A program made the translations under genes and the position numbers. Below are positions 25,581 through 38,400 of a stretch of DNA of 64,000 bases, in pieces. The notes under the pieces were generated by a model. That model was not told where the DNA came from. It ran no database searches and saw only the letters and a list, made by a program, of their open reading frames with translations. Origin of the DNA: Azolla caroliniana (taxonomy: Eukaryota; Polypodiophyta); assembly GCA_043228905.1 (NCBI GenBank), contig JBHGNT010000008.1, forward strand, positions 62,001-126,000, given 5' to 3'. The stretch's first letter is position 1; each line of letters opens with the position of its first letter.

Positions 25581-25859
25581 CATGTGATATCGGATTTTTG
25601 TGTTCAAACATGCGAATCGAAGCTAACAATGCTACCTATGATATGGAATTAAAAAATGAAGCTTTTGAAACTCAGGTCGAGAGACATGAAGAAATTACCA
25701 AATTTGAGGAGGGAGTTGAGAAGAGCCCGAGAGTAAATTAAAATGTTCATACCTGTCCCATGTGATATTGGATTTTAGTGTTCAAACATTTGAATCGAAG
25801 CTTACAATGTTAGCTATCATATGGAAGTAAAAAATAAGGATTTTGAAACTCACGTTGAG

Positions 25860-27770
25860 AGATATGAAGAAATAACCAAATTTGAGGAGGGAGTTGAGGA
25901 GAGCCCGAGAGTAAATTCAAATGTTCATACCTGGCCCATGTTATATCGGATTTTAGTGTTCAAATATGCGAATCGAAGCTAACAATGCTAGCTATGATAT
26001 GGAATTAAAAAATCAATGTTTTGAAACTCAGGTTGAGAGACATGAAGAAATTACCAAATTAGAGGAGGGAGTAGAGAAGAGGCCGAGAGTAAATTAAAAT
26101 GTTCATACCTGGCCCATGTGATATCGGATTTTAGTGTTTAAACATGCGAATCGAAGCTAGCAAAGCTACCTATGATATGGAATTAAAAAATCAAGCTTTC
26201 GAAACTCACGTCGAGAGACATGAAGAAATAACCAAATTTGAGGAGGGAGTTGAGAAGAGCCCGAGAGTAAATTAAAATGTTCATACCTGGCCCATGTGAT
26301 ATCAGATTTTAGTGTTCAAACATAAGAATCGAAGCTAACAAGGCTAGCTATGATATAGAATTAAAAAATCTAGGTTTTGAAACTCAGGTCGAGAGACATG
26401 AAGAAATTCCCAAATTAGAGGAGGGAGTAGAGAAGAGCCCGAGAGTAAATTAAAATGTTTAGACTTGGCCAATGTGATATCGGATTTGAGTGTTTAAACA
26501 TGCGAATGGAAGCTAACAAAGCTACCTATGATATGGAATAAAAAATCAAGATTTTCAAACTCAGGTCGAGAGACATGAAGAAATTACCAAATTTGAGGAG
26601 GGAGTTGAGAAGAGCGCGTGAGTAAATTAAAATGTTCATACCTGGCCCATCTGATATAGGATTTTAGTGTTCAAAAATGGGAATCGAAGCTAACAATGCT
26701 AGCTATAATATGGAATTAAAAAATCAAGATTTTCAAACTCAGGTCGAGAGACATGAAGAAATTCCAAAATTAGAGGAGGGAGTAGAGAAGAGCCCGAGAG
26801 TAAATTAAAATGTTCATACCTGGCCCATGTGATATCGGATTTTAGTGTTCAAACATACAAATCAAAACTAACAAGTCTAGCTATGATATCGAATTAAAAA
26901 ATCAAGGTTTTGAAACTCAGGTCGAGAGACATGAAAAAATTACCAAATTAGAGGAGGGAGTAGAGAAGAGGCCGAGAGTAAATTAAAATGTTTATACCTG
27001 GCGCATGTGATATCGGATTTTTGTGTTCAAACATGCGAATCGAAGCTAGCAAAGCTACCTATTATATGGAATTCAAAAATCAAGCTTTTGAAACTCACGT
27101 CAAGAGACATGAAGAAATAACCAAATTTGAGGAGAGAGTTGAGAAGAGCCCGAGAGTAAATTAAAATGTTCATACCTGGCCCATGTGATATCGGATTTGA
27201 GTGTTCAAACATGCGAATCGAAGCTAACAATGCTAGCTATGATATGGAATTAGAAAATCAAGCTTTTGAAACTCAGGTCGAGAGATATGAAGAAATTACC
27301 AAATTTGAGGAGGGAGTTGAGAAGAGCCCGAGAGTAAATTAAAATGTTCATACCTTGCCCATGTGATATCGGATTTTTGTGTTCAAACATGCGAATCGAA
27401 GCTAACAATGCTACCTATGATATGGAATTAAAAAATCAAGCTTTCGAAACTCAGGTCGAAAGACATGAAGAAATTACCAAATTTGAGGAGGGAGTTGAGA
27501 AGAGCCCGAGAGTAGATTAAAATGTTCATACCTGTCCCATGTGATATTGGATTTTAGTGTTCAAACATTTGAATCTAAGCTTAAAATGTTAGCTATCATA
27601 TGGAAGTAAAAAATAAGGATTTTGAAACTCACGTTGAGAGATATGAAGAAATAACCAAATTTGAGGAGGGAGTTGAGAAGAGCCCGAGAGTAAATTCAAA
27701 TGTTCATACCTGGCCCATGTTATATCGGATTTTAGTGTTCAAATATGCGAATCGAAGCTAACAATGCTAG
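25860..27770 (+). repeat. 3,666 bp offset repeat, copy 1
   Basis: Matches 29,526-31,436 at 3,666 bp. Checked at the ATTCAAATG plus GTTATATCGG monomer (25,921/29,587) and ATCAGATTTT (26,301/29,967). Differences are mostly single bases, for example CAAACTCAC variants and AGGTCGAG against AGATCGAG. Confidence 0.82.
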
Positions 27771-27773
27771 CTA

Positions 27774-29023
27774 TGATATGGAATTAGAAAATCAAGGTTT
27801 TGAAACTCAGGTCGAGAGACATGAAGAAATTACCCAATTTGAGGAGGGAGTTGAGAAGAGCCCGATCGTAAATTAGTATGTTCATAGCTGGCCCATGTGA
27901 TATCCGATTTTAGTGTTCAAACATACGATTCGAAGCTAACAAGGCTAGCTATGATATGGAATTAAAAAATCAAGGTTTTGAAACTCAGGTTGAGAGACAT
28001 AAAGAAATTCCCAAATTAGAGGAGGGAGTAGAGAAGAGCCCGAGAGTAAATTAAAATGTTTAGACCTGGCCCATGTGATATCGGATTTTCGTGTTCAAAT
28101 ATGCGAATCGAAGCTAACAATGCGAGCTATGATATCGAATTAAAAAATCAAGATTTTGAATTTCAGGTCGAGAGACATGAAGAAATTCCCGAATTAGAGG
28201 AGGGAGTAGAGAAGAGCCCAAGAGTAAATTAAAATGTTTAGACTTGGCCAATGTGATATCGGATTTTAGTGTTTAAACATTGGAATCGAAGCTAACAACG
28301 CAAGCTATGATATGGAATTAAAAAATCAAGATTTTGAAACTCACGTCGAGAGACATGAAGAAATTACCCAATTTGAGGAGGGAGTTGAGAAGAGCCCGAG
28401 AGTAAATTAAAATGTTTAGACCTGGCCCATGTGATATCGGATTTTAGTGTTCAAACATACGAATCGAAGCTAACAAGGCTAGCTATGATATCGAATTAAA
28501 AAATCAAGCTCTTAAAACTCACGTCGAGAGACATGAAGAAATTACTAAATTTGAGGAGGGAGTTGAGAAGAGCCCGAGAGTAAATTAAAATGTTCATACC
28601 TGCCCATGTGATATCGGATTTTAGTGTTCAAACATGCGAATCGAGGCTAACAACGCTAGCTATGACATGGAATGAAAAAATCAAGATTTTGGAATTTGCA
28701 AATTAGAGGAGGGAGTAGATAAGAGCCCGAGAGTAAATTAAAATGTTTAGACCTGGCCCATGTGATATCGGATTTTAGTGTTTAAACATGCGAATCGAAG
28801 CTAACAAAGGTACCTATGATATGCAATTAAAAAATCAAGATTTTGGAACTCAGGTCGAGAGATATGACAAAATTACCAAATTTGAGGAGGGAGTTGAGAA
28901 GAGCGCGTGAGTAAATTAAAATGTTCAGACCTGGCCCATGTGATATAGAATTTTAGTCTTCAAACATGAGAATCGAAGCTAACAACGCAAGCTATGATAT
29001 GGAATTCCCAAATTAGAGGAGGG
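27774..29023 (+). repeat. Mosaic block copy 3 embedded in domain 4
   Basis: A 1.25 kb copy of 10,460-11,709 (offset 17,314 bp, no net indel), inside a region otherwise made of domain 4 monomers. Both flanks are the same local variant, ATTCAAATG plus GTTATATCGG (about 27,700 and 29,053). The block therefore sits between two copies of one flanking monomer, 1,353 bp apart. The copied sequence includes two truncated monomers, at about 28,680 and 29,001. Confidence 0.88.
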
Positions 29024-29525
29024 AGTTGAGGAGAGCCCGAGAGTAAATTCAAATGTTCATACCTGGCCCATGTTATATCGGATTTTAGTGTTCAAATATG
29101 CGAATCGAAGCTAACAATGCTAGCTATGATATGGAATTAAAAAATCAATGTTTTGAAACTCAGGTCGAGAGACATGAAGAAATTACCAAATTAGAGGAGG
29201 GAGTAGAGAAGAGGCCGAGAGTAAATTAAAATGTTCATACCTTGCCCATGTGATATCGGATTTTTGTGTTCAAACATGCGAATCGAAGCTAACAATGCTA
29301 CCTATGATATGGAATTAAAAAATCAAGCTTTCGAAACTCAGGTCGAGAGACATGAAGAAATTACCAAATTTGAGGAGGGAGTTGAGAAGAGCCCGAGAGT
29401 AGATTAAAATGTTCATACCTGTCCCAAGTGATATTGGATTTTAGTGTTCAAACATTTGAATCTAAGCTTAAAATGTTAGCTATCATATGGAAGTAAAAAA
29501 TAAGGATTTTGAAACTCACGTTGAG

Positions 29526-31436
29526 AGATATGAAGAAATAACCAAATTTGAGGAGGGAGTTGAGAAGAGCCCGAGAGTAAATTCAAATGTTCATACCTGG
29601 CCCATGTTATATCGGATTTTAGTGTTCAAATATGCGAATCGAAGCTAACAATGCTAGCTATGATATGGAATTAAAAAATCAATGTTTTGAAACTCAGGTC
29701 GAGAGACATGAAGAAATTACCAAATTAGAGGAGGGAGTAGAGAAGAGGCCGAGAGTAAATTAAAATGTTCATACCTGGCCCATGTGATATCGGATTTTAG
29801 TGTTTAAACATGCGAATCGAAGCTAGCAAAGCTACCTATGATATGGAATTAAAAAATCAAGCTTTCGAAACTCACGTTGAGAGACATGAAGAAATAACCA
29901 AATTTGAGGAGGGAGTTGAGAAGAGCCCGAGAGTAAATTAAAATGTTCATACCTGGCCCATGTGATATCAGATTTTAGTGTTCAAACATAAGAATCGAAG
30001 CTAACAAGGCTAGCTATGATATAGAATTAAAAAATCTAGGTTTTGAAACTCAGGTCGAGAGACATGAAGAAATTCCCAAATTAGAGGAGGGAGTAGAGAA
30101 GAGCCCGAGAGTAAATTAAAATGTTTAGACTTGGCCAATGTGATATCGGATTTGAGTGTTTAAACATGCGAATGGAAGCTAACAAAGCTACCTATGATAT
30201 GGAATAAAAAATCAAGATTTTCAAACTCAGGTCGAGAGACATGAAGAAATTACCAAATTTGAGGAGGGAGTTGAGAAGAGCGCGTGAGTAAATTAAAATG
30301 TTCATACCTGGCCCATCTGATATAGGATTTTAGTGTTCAAACATGGGAATCGAAGCTAACAATGCTAGCTATAATATGGAATTAAAAAATCAAGATTTTC
30401 AAACTCAGGTCGAGAGACATGAAGAAATTCCAAAATTAGAGGAGGGAGTAGAGAAGAGCCCGAGAGTAAATTAAAATGTTCATACCTGGCCCATGTGATA
30501 TCGGATTTTAGTGTTCAAACATACAAATCAAAACTAACAAGTCTAGCTATGATATCGAATTAAAAAATCAAGGTTTTGAAACTCAGGTCGAGAGACATGA
30601 AAAAATTACCAAATTAGAGGAGGGAGTAGAGAAGAGGCCGAGAGTAAATTAAAATGTTTATACCTGGCGCATGTGATATCGGATTTTGGTGTTCAAACAT
30701 GCGAATCGAAGCTAGCAAAGCTACCTATGATATGGAATTCAAAAATCAAGCTTTTGAAACTCACGTCAAGAGACATGAAGAAATAACCAAATTTGAGGAG
30801 GGAGTTGAGAAGAGCCCGAGAGTAAATTAAAATGTTCATACCTGGCCCATGTGATATCGGATTTGAGTGTTCAAACATGCGAATCGAAGCTAACAATGCT
30901 AGCTATGATATGGAATTAGAAAATCAAGCTTTTGAAACTCAGATCGAGAGATATGAAGAAATTACCAAATTAGAGGAGGGAGTTGAGAAGAGCCCGAGAG
31001 TAAATTAAAATGTTCATACCTGGCCCATGTGATATCGGATTTTTGTGTTCAAACATGCGAATCGAAGCTAACAATGCTACCTATGATATGGAATTAAAAA
31101 ATCAAGCTTTCGAAACTCAGGTCTAGAGACATGAAGAAATTACCAAATTTGAGGAGGGAGTTGAGAAGAGCCCGAGAGTAGATTAAAATGTTCATACCTG
31201 TCCCATGTGATATTGGATTTTAGTGTTCAAACATTTGAATCTAAGCTTAAAATGTTAGCTATCATATGGAAGTAAAAAATAAGGATTTTGAAACTCACGT
31301 TCAGAGACATGAAGAAATAACCAAATTTGAGGAGGGAGTTGAGAAGAGCCCGAGAGTAAATTAAAATGTTCATACCTGGCCCATGTGATATCGGATTTTA
31401 GTGTTCAAACATGCGAATGGAAGCTAACAACGATAG
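29526..31436 (+). repeat. 3,666 bp offset repeat, copy 2
   Basis: Partner of 25,860-27,770. From about 31,200 it passes into a dimer duplicated at 356 bp (TCTAAGCTTAAAATG monomers at about 31,240 and 31,597), which marks the entry to the next domain. Confidence 0.8.
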
Positions 31437-32253
31437 CTATGATATGGAATTAAAAAATCAAGATTTCGAAACTCAGGTCGAGAGACATGAAGAAATTACC
31501 AAATTTGAGGAGGGAGTTGAGAAGAGCCCGAGAGTAGATTAAAATGTTCATACCTGTCCCATGTGAAATTGGATTTTAGTGTTCAAACATTTGAATCTAA
31601 GCTTAAAATGTTAGCTATCATATGGAAGTAAAAAATAAGGATTTTGAAACTCACGTTCAGAGACATGAAGAAATAACCAAATTTGAGGAGGGAGTTGAGA
31701 AGAGCCCGAGAGTAAATTAAAATGTTCATACCTGGCCCATGTGATATCGGATTTTTGTGTTCAAACATACGAATCGAAGCTAACAAGGCTAGCTATGATA
31801 TCGAATTAAAAAATCAAGATTTTGAAACTCAGGTCGAGAGACATGAAGAAATTACCAAATTAAAGGAGGGATTGAGAAGAGCGCATGAGTAAATTAAAAT
31901 GTTCATACCTGGCCCATGTGATATAGGATTTTAGTGTTCAAACATGCGAATCGAAGCTAACAATGCTACCTATGATATGGACTTAAAAAATAAATCTTTT
32001 GAAACTCATGTCGAAAGACATGAAGAAATTACCAAATTAGAGGAAGGAGTAGAGAAGAGGCCGAGAGTAAATTAAAATGTTCATAACTGGCCCATTGAAT
32101 ATCGGATTTTAGTGTTCAAACAGGCGAATCGAAGCTAACAATGCTAGCTATGATATGGAATTAAAAAATCAAGATTTTGAAACTCAGGTCGAGAGACATG
32201 AAGAAATTACCAAATTAGAGGAGGGATTGAGAAGAGCCTGAGAGTAAATTAAA

Positions 32254-32475
32254 ATGTTCATACCTGGCCCATGTGATATCGGATTTTATTGTTCAAACAT
32301 GGGAATCGAAGCTAACAATGCTAGCTATGATATAGAATTAAAAAATCAATGTTTTGAAACTCAGGTCGAGAGACATGAAGAAATTACCAAATTAGAGGAG
32401 GGAAGTAGAGAAGACGCCGAGAGTAAATCAAAATGTTCATACCTGGCCCATGTGATATCGGATTTTAGGGTTTAG
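32254..32475 (+). repeat. 179 bp monomer variant with GATTTTATTG (HOR marker)
   Basis: This monomer changes the usual TTTTAG to TTTTATTG and has GGGAAGTAGAGAAGACGCC with one extra base. Its ATG recurs at 32,254, 35,097, 37,052, 38,119, 51,372, 52,617, 53,864, 56,990, 58,235 and 60,507, plus a variant at 42,384. The two changes remove a stop and shift frame, which opens a 62-130 codon frame at each site. I read that as a by-product, not a gene, because most of the other monomers lack both changes. Confidence 0.8.
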
Positions 32476-32477
32476 GG
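32464..32477 (+). repeat. Two tandem TTTAGGG telomere-type units inside a monomer
   Basis: The usual TTTTAGTGTTCAAATATGCG reads TTTTAGGGTTTAGGGTTGCG here. Six of ten consecutive positions differ, with no length change, and the result is exactly two TTTAGGG units. No other monomer in the window shows this. TTTAGGG is the Arabidopsis-type telomere repeat of most plants. Clustered substitution to a perfect telomere dimer suggests a patch event, but chance plus local conversion cannot be excluded. Confidence 0.7.
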
Positions 32478-35400
32478 TTGCGAATCGAAGCTAACAATGC
32501 GAGCTATGTTATGGAATTAAAAAATCAATGTTTTGAAACTCAGGTCGAGAGACATGAAGAAATTACCAAATTAGAGGAGGGAGTAGAGAAGAGCCCGAGA
32601 GTAAATTAAAATGTTCATACCTGTCCCATGTGATATCCGATTTTAGTGTTCAAAAATTTGAATCGAAGCTTACAATGTTAGCTATCATATGGAAGTAAAA
32701 AATAAGGATTTTGAAACTCACGTTGAGAGACATGAAGAAATAACCAAATTTGAGGAGGGAGTTGAGAAGAGCCCGAGAGTAAATTAAAATGTTCATACCT
32801 GGCCCATGTGATATCGGATTTTAGTGTTCAAACATGCAAATCGAAGCTAACAACGGTAGCTATTATATCGAATTAAAAAATCAAGATTTTGAAACTCATG
32901 TCGAGAGACATGAAGAAATTACCAAATTAAAGGAGGGATTGAGAAGAGCGCATGAGTAAATTAAAATGTTCATACCTGGCCCATGTGATATAGGATTTTA
33001 GTGTTCAAACATGCGAATCGAAGCTAACAATGCTACCTATGATATGGACTTAAAAAATCAATCTTTTGAAACTCATGTCGAAAGACATGAAGAAATTACC
33101 AATTTAGAGGAAGGAGTAGAGAAGAGGCCGAGAGTAAATTAAAATGTTCATAACTGGCCCATTGAATATCGGATTTTAGTGTTCAAACAGGCGAATCGAA
33201 GCTAACAATGCTAGCTATGATATGGAATTAAAAAATCAAGATTTTGAAACTCAGGTCGAGAGACATGAAGAAATTCCCAAATTAGAGGAGGGATTGAGAA
33301 GAGCCCGAGAGTAAATTAAAATGTTCATACCTGGCCCATGTGATATCGGATTTTAGTGTTCAAATATGCGAATCGAAGCTAACAATGCGAGCTATGTTAT
33401 GGAATTAAAAAATCAATGTTTTGAAACTCAGGTCGAGAGACATGAAGAAATTACCAAATTAGAGGAGGGAGTAGAGAAGAGCCCGAGAGTAAATTAAAAT
33501 GTTCATACCTGTCCCATGTGATATCCGATTTTAGTGTTAAAACATTTGAATCGAAGCTTACAATGTTAGCTATCATATGGAAGTAAAAAATAAGGATTTT
33601 GAAACTCACGTTGAGAGACATGAAGAAATAACCAAATTTGAGGAGGGAGTTGAGAAGAGCCCGAGAGTAAATTAAAATGTTCATACCTGGCCCATGTGAT
33701 ATCGGATTTTAGTGTTCAAACATGCGAATCGAAGCTAACAATGGTAGCTATGATATCGAATTAAAAAATCAAGATTTTGAAACTCATGTCGAGAGACATG
33801 AAGAAATTACCAAATTAAAGGAGGGATTGAGAAGAGCGCATGAGTAAATTAAAATGTTCATACCTGGCCCATGTGATATAGGATTTTAGTGTTCAAACAT
33901 GCGAATCGAAGCTAATAATGCTACCTATGATATGGACTTAAAAAATCAATCTTTTGAAACTCATGTCGAAAGACATGAAGAAATTACCAATTTAGAGGAA
34001 GGAGTAGAGAAGAGGCCGAGAGTAAATTAAAATGTTCATAACTGGCCCATTGAATATCGGATTTTAGTGTTCAAACAGGCGAATCGAAGCTAACAATGCT
34101 AGCTATGATATGGAATTAAAAAATCAAGATTTTGAAACTCAGGTCGAGAGACATGAAGAAATTCCCAAATTAGAGGAGGGATTGAGAAGAGCCCGAGAGT
34201 AAATTAAAATGTTCATACCTGGCCCATGTGATATCGGATTTTTGTGTTCAAACATGCGAATTGAAGCTAACAATGCTACCTATGATATGGAATTAAAAAA
34301 TGAAGCTTTTGAAACTCAGGTCGAGAGACATGAAAAAATTACCAAATTTGAGGAGGGAGTTGAGAAGAGCCCGAGATCAAATTAAAATGTTCATACCTGT
34401 CCCATGTGATATCGGATTTTAGTGTTCAAACATTTGAATCGAAGCTTACAATGTTAGCTATCATATGAAAGTAAAGAATAAGGATTTTGAAAGTCACGTT
34501 GAGAGACATGAAGAAATAACCAAATTTGCGGAGGGAGTTGAGAAGAGCCCGAGAGTAAATTAAAATGTTCATACCTGGCCCATGTGATATCGGATTTTTG
34601 TGTTCAAACATACGAATCGAAGCTAACAAGGCTAGCTATGATATCGAATTAAAAAATCAAGGTTTTGAAACTCAGGTCAAGAGACATGAAGAAATTACCA
34701 AATTAAAGGAGGGATTGAGAAGAGCGCATGAGTAAATTAAAATGTTCATACCTGGCCCATGTGATATAGGATTTTAGTGTTCAAACATGCGAATCGAAGC
34801 TAACAATGCTACCTATGATATGAACTTAAAAAATAAATCTTTTGAAACTCATGTCGAAAGACATGAAGAATTTACCAAATTAGAGGAAGGAGTAGAGAAG
34901 AGGCCGAGAGTAAATTAAAATGTTCATAACTGGCCCATTGAATATCGGATTTTAGTGTTCAAACAGGCGAATCGAAGCTAACAATGCTAGCTATGATATG
35001 GAATTAAAAAATCAAGATTTTGAAACTCATGTCGAGAGACATGAAGAAATTACCAAATTAGAGGAGGGATTGAGAAGAGCCTGAGAGTAAATTAAAATGT
35101 TCATACCTGGCCCATGTGATATCGGATTTTATTGTTCAAACATGGGAATCGAAGCTAACAATGCTAGCTATGATATAGAATTAAAAAATCAATGTTTTGA
35201 AACTCAGGTCGAGAGACATGAAGAAATTACCAAATTAGAGGAGGGAAGTAGAGAAGACGCCGAGAGTAAATTAAAATGTTCATACCTGGCCCATGTGATA
35301 TCGGATTTTAGTGTTCAAATATGCAAATCGAAGCTAACAATGCGAGCTATGTTATGGAATTAAAAAATCAATGTTTTGAAACTCAGGTCGAGAGACATGA

Positions 35401-38400
35401 AGAAATTACCAAATTAGAGGAGGGAGTAGAGAAGAGCCCGAGAGTAAATTAAAATGTTCATACCTGTCCCATGTGATATCCGATTTTAGTGTTCAAACAT
35501 TTGAATCGAAGCTTACAATGTTAGCTATCATATGGAAGTAAAAAATAAGGATTTTGAAACTCACATTGAGAGACATGAAGAAATAACCAAATTTGAGGAG
35601 GGAGTTGAGAAGAGCCCGAGAGTAAATTAAAATGTTCATACCTGGCCCATGTGATATCGGATTTTAGTGTTCAAACATGCGAATCGAAGCTAACAACGGT
35701 AGCTATGATATCGAATTAAAAAATCAAGATTTTGAAACTCAGGTCGAGAGACATGAAGAAATTACCAAATTAGAGGAGGGATTGAGAAGAGCCTGAGAGT
35801 AAATTAAAATGTTCATACCTGGCCCATGTGATATAGGATTTTAGTGTTCAAACATGCGAATCGAAGCTAATAATGCTACCTATGATATGGACTTAAAAAA
35901 TCAATCTTTTGAAACTCATGTCGAAAGACATGAAGAAATTACCAATTTAGAGGAAGGAGTAGAGAAGAGGCCGAGAGTAAATTAAAATGTTCATAACTGG
36001 CCCATTGAATATCGGATTTTAGTGTTCAAACAGGCGAATCGAAGCTAACAATGCTAGCTATGATATGGAATTAAAAAATCAAGATTTTGAAACTCAGGTC
36101 GAGAGACATGAAGAAATTCCCAAATTAGAGGAGGGATTGAGAAGAGCCCGAGAGTAAATTAAAATGTTCATACCTGGCCCATGTGATATCGGATTTTTGT
36201 GTTCAAACATGCGAATCGAAGCTAACAATGCTACCTATGATATGGAATTAAAAAATGAAGCTTTTGAAACTCAGGTCGAGAGACATGAAAAAATTACCAA
36301 ATTTGAGGAGGGAGTTGAGAAGAGCCCGAGATCAAATTAAAATGTTCATACCTGTCCCATGTGATATCGGATTTTAGTGTTCAAACATTTGAATCGAAGC
36401 TTACAATGTTAGCTATCATATGGAAGTAAAAAATAAGGATTTTGAAAGTCACGTTTAGAGACATGAAGAAATAACCAAATTTGCGGAGGGAGTTGAGAAG
36501 AGCCCGAGAGTAAATTAAAATGTTCATACCTGGCCCATGTGATATCGGATTTTTGTGTTCAAACATACGAATCGAAGCTAACAAGGCTAGCTATGATATC
36601 GAATTAAAAAATCAAGGTTTTGAAACTCAGGTCAAGAGACATGAAGAAATTACCAAATTAAAGGAGGGATTGAGAAGAGCGCATGAGTAAATTAAAATGT
36701 TCATACCTGGCCCATGTGATATAGGATTTTAGTGTTCAAACATGCGAATCGAAGCTAACAATGCTACCTATGATATGAACTTAAAAAATAAATCTTTTGA
36801 AACTCATGTCGAAAGACATGAAGAAATTACCAAATTAGAGGAAGGAGTAGAGAAGAGGCCGAGAGTAAATTAAAATGTTCATAACTGGCCCATTGAATAT
36901 TGGATTTTAGTGTTCAAACAGGCGAATCGAAGCTAACAATGCTAGCTATGATATGGAATTAAAAAATCAAGATTTTCAAACTCAGGTCGAGAGACATGAA
37001 GAAATTACCAAATTAGAGGAGGGATTGAGAGGAGCCTGAGAGTAAATTAAAATGTTCATACCTGGCCCATGTGATATCGGATTTTATTGTTCAAACATGG
37101 GAATCGAAGCTAACAATGCTAGCTATGATATAGAATTAAAAAATCAATATTTTGAAACTCAGGTCGAGAGACATGAAGAAATTACCAAATTAGAGGAGGG
37201 AAGTAGAGAAGACGCCGAGAGTAAATTAAAATGTTCATACCTGGCCCATGTGATATCGGATTTTTGTGTTCAAATATGCGAATCGAAGCTAACAATGCGA
37301 GCTATGTTATGGAATTAAAAAATCAATGTTTTGAAACTCAGGTCGAGAGACATGAAGAAATTACCAAATTAGAGGAGGGAGTAGAAAAGAGCCCGAGAGT
37401 AAATTAAAATGTTCATACCTGTCCCATGTTATATCCGATTTTAGTGTTCAAACATTTGAATCGAAGCTTACAATGTTAGCTATCATATGAAAGTAAAGAA
37501 TAAGGATTTTGAAACTCACGTTGAGAGACATGAAGAAATAACCAAATTTGCGGAGGGAGTTGAGAAGAGCCCGAGAGTAAATTAAAATGTTCATACCTGG
37601 CCCATGTGATATCGGATTTTTGTGTTCAAACATACGAATCGAAGCTAACAAGGCTAGCTATGATATCGAATTAAAAAATCAAGGTTTTGAAACTCAGGTC
37701 AAGAGACATGAAGAAATTACCAAATTAAAGGAGGGATTGAGAAGAGCGCATGAGTAAATTAAAATGTTCATACCTGGCCCATGTGATATCGGATTTTAGT
37801 GTTCACACATGCGAATCGAAGCTAACAATGCTACCTATGATATGGACTTAAAAAATCAATCTTGTGAAACTCATGTCGAAAGACATGAAGAAATTACCAA
37901 TTTAGAGGAAGGAGTAGAGAAGAGGTCGAGAGTAAATTAAAATGTTCATAACTGGCCCATTGAATATCGGATTTTAGTGTTCAAACAGGCGAATCGAAGC
38001 TAACAATGCTAGCTATGATATGGAATTAAAAAATCAAGATTTTGAAACTCAGGTCGAGAGACATGAAGAAATTCCCAAATTAGAGGAGGGATTGAGAAGA
38101 GCCCGAGAGTAAATTAAAATGTTCATACCTGGCCCATGTGATATCGGATTTTATTGTTCAAACATGGGAATCGAAGGTAACAATGCTAGCTATGATATAG
38201 AATTAAAAAATCAATGTTTTGAAACTTAGGTCGAGAGACATGAAGAAATTACCAAATTAGAGGAGGGAAGTAGAGAAGACGCCGAGAGTAAATTAAAATG
38301 TTCATACCTGTCCCATGTGATATCGGATTTCAGTGTTCAAACATTTGAATCGAAGCTTACAATGTTAGCTATCATATGGAAGTAAAAAATAAGGATTTTG

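Larger units (their letters stand above)
22890..31280 (+). repeat. Domain 4: first HindIII-type monomers; 3,666 bp repeat
   Basis: From about 22,900 a new monomer type appears: CCTGTCCCATG at the start, CATTTGAATC(G/T)AAGCTT, ATGTTAGCTATCATATGG and AAAAAATAAGGATTTTG. I see none before this point and about 30 after it. The domain contains a 3,666 bp offset repeat (for example ATCAGATTTT at 26,301 and 29,967) and, between the two copies, the inserted mosaic block at 27.77-29.02 kb. Confidence 0.75.

Noticed and set aside
27027-27230. Recurrent 67-codon minus-strand frame (about 20 copies, here and at 30,693, 31,583, 34,426, 48,642 and onward)
   Set aside because: It is one stretch of satellite translated again and again, longer than one monomer and crossing the monomer junction. 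It appears only where minus-strand stops happen to be changed, shows no start context, and neighbouring monomers close it.
27774-29023. Transposable element insertion
   Set aside because: The block behaves like an insertion, but it is made only of satellite monomers. There are no terminal repeats, poly-A tail, target-site duplication of typical size or coding sequence for a transposase or reverse transcriptase.
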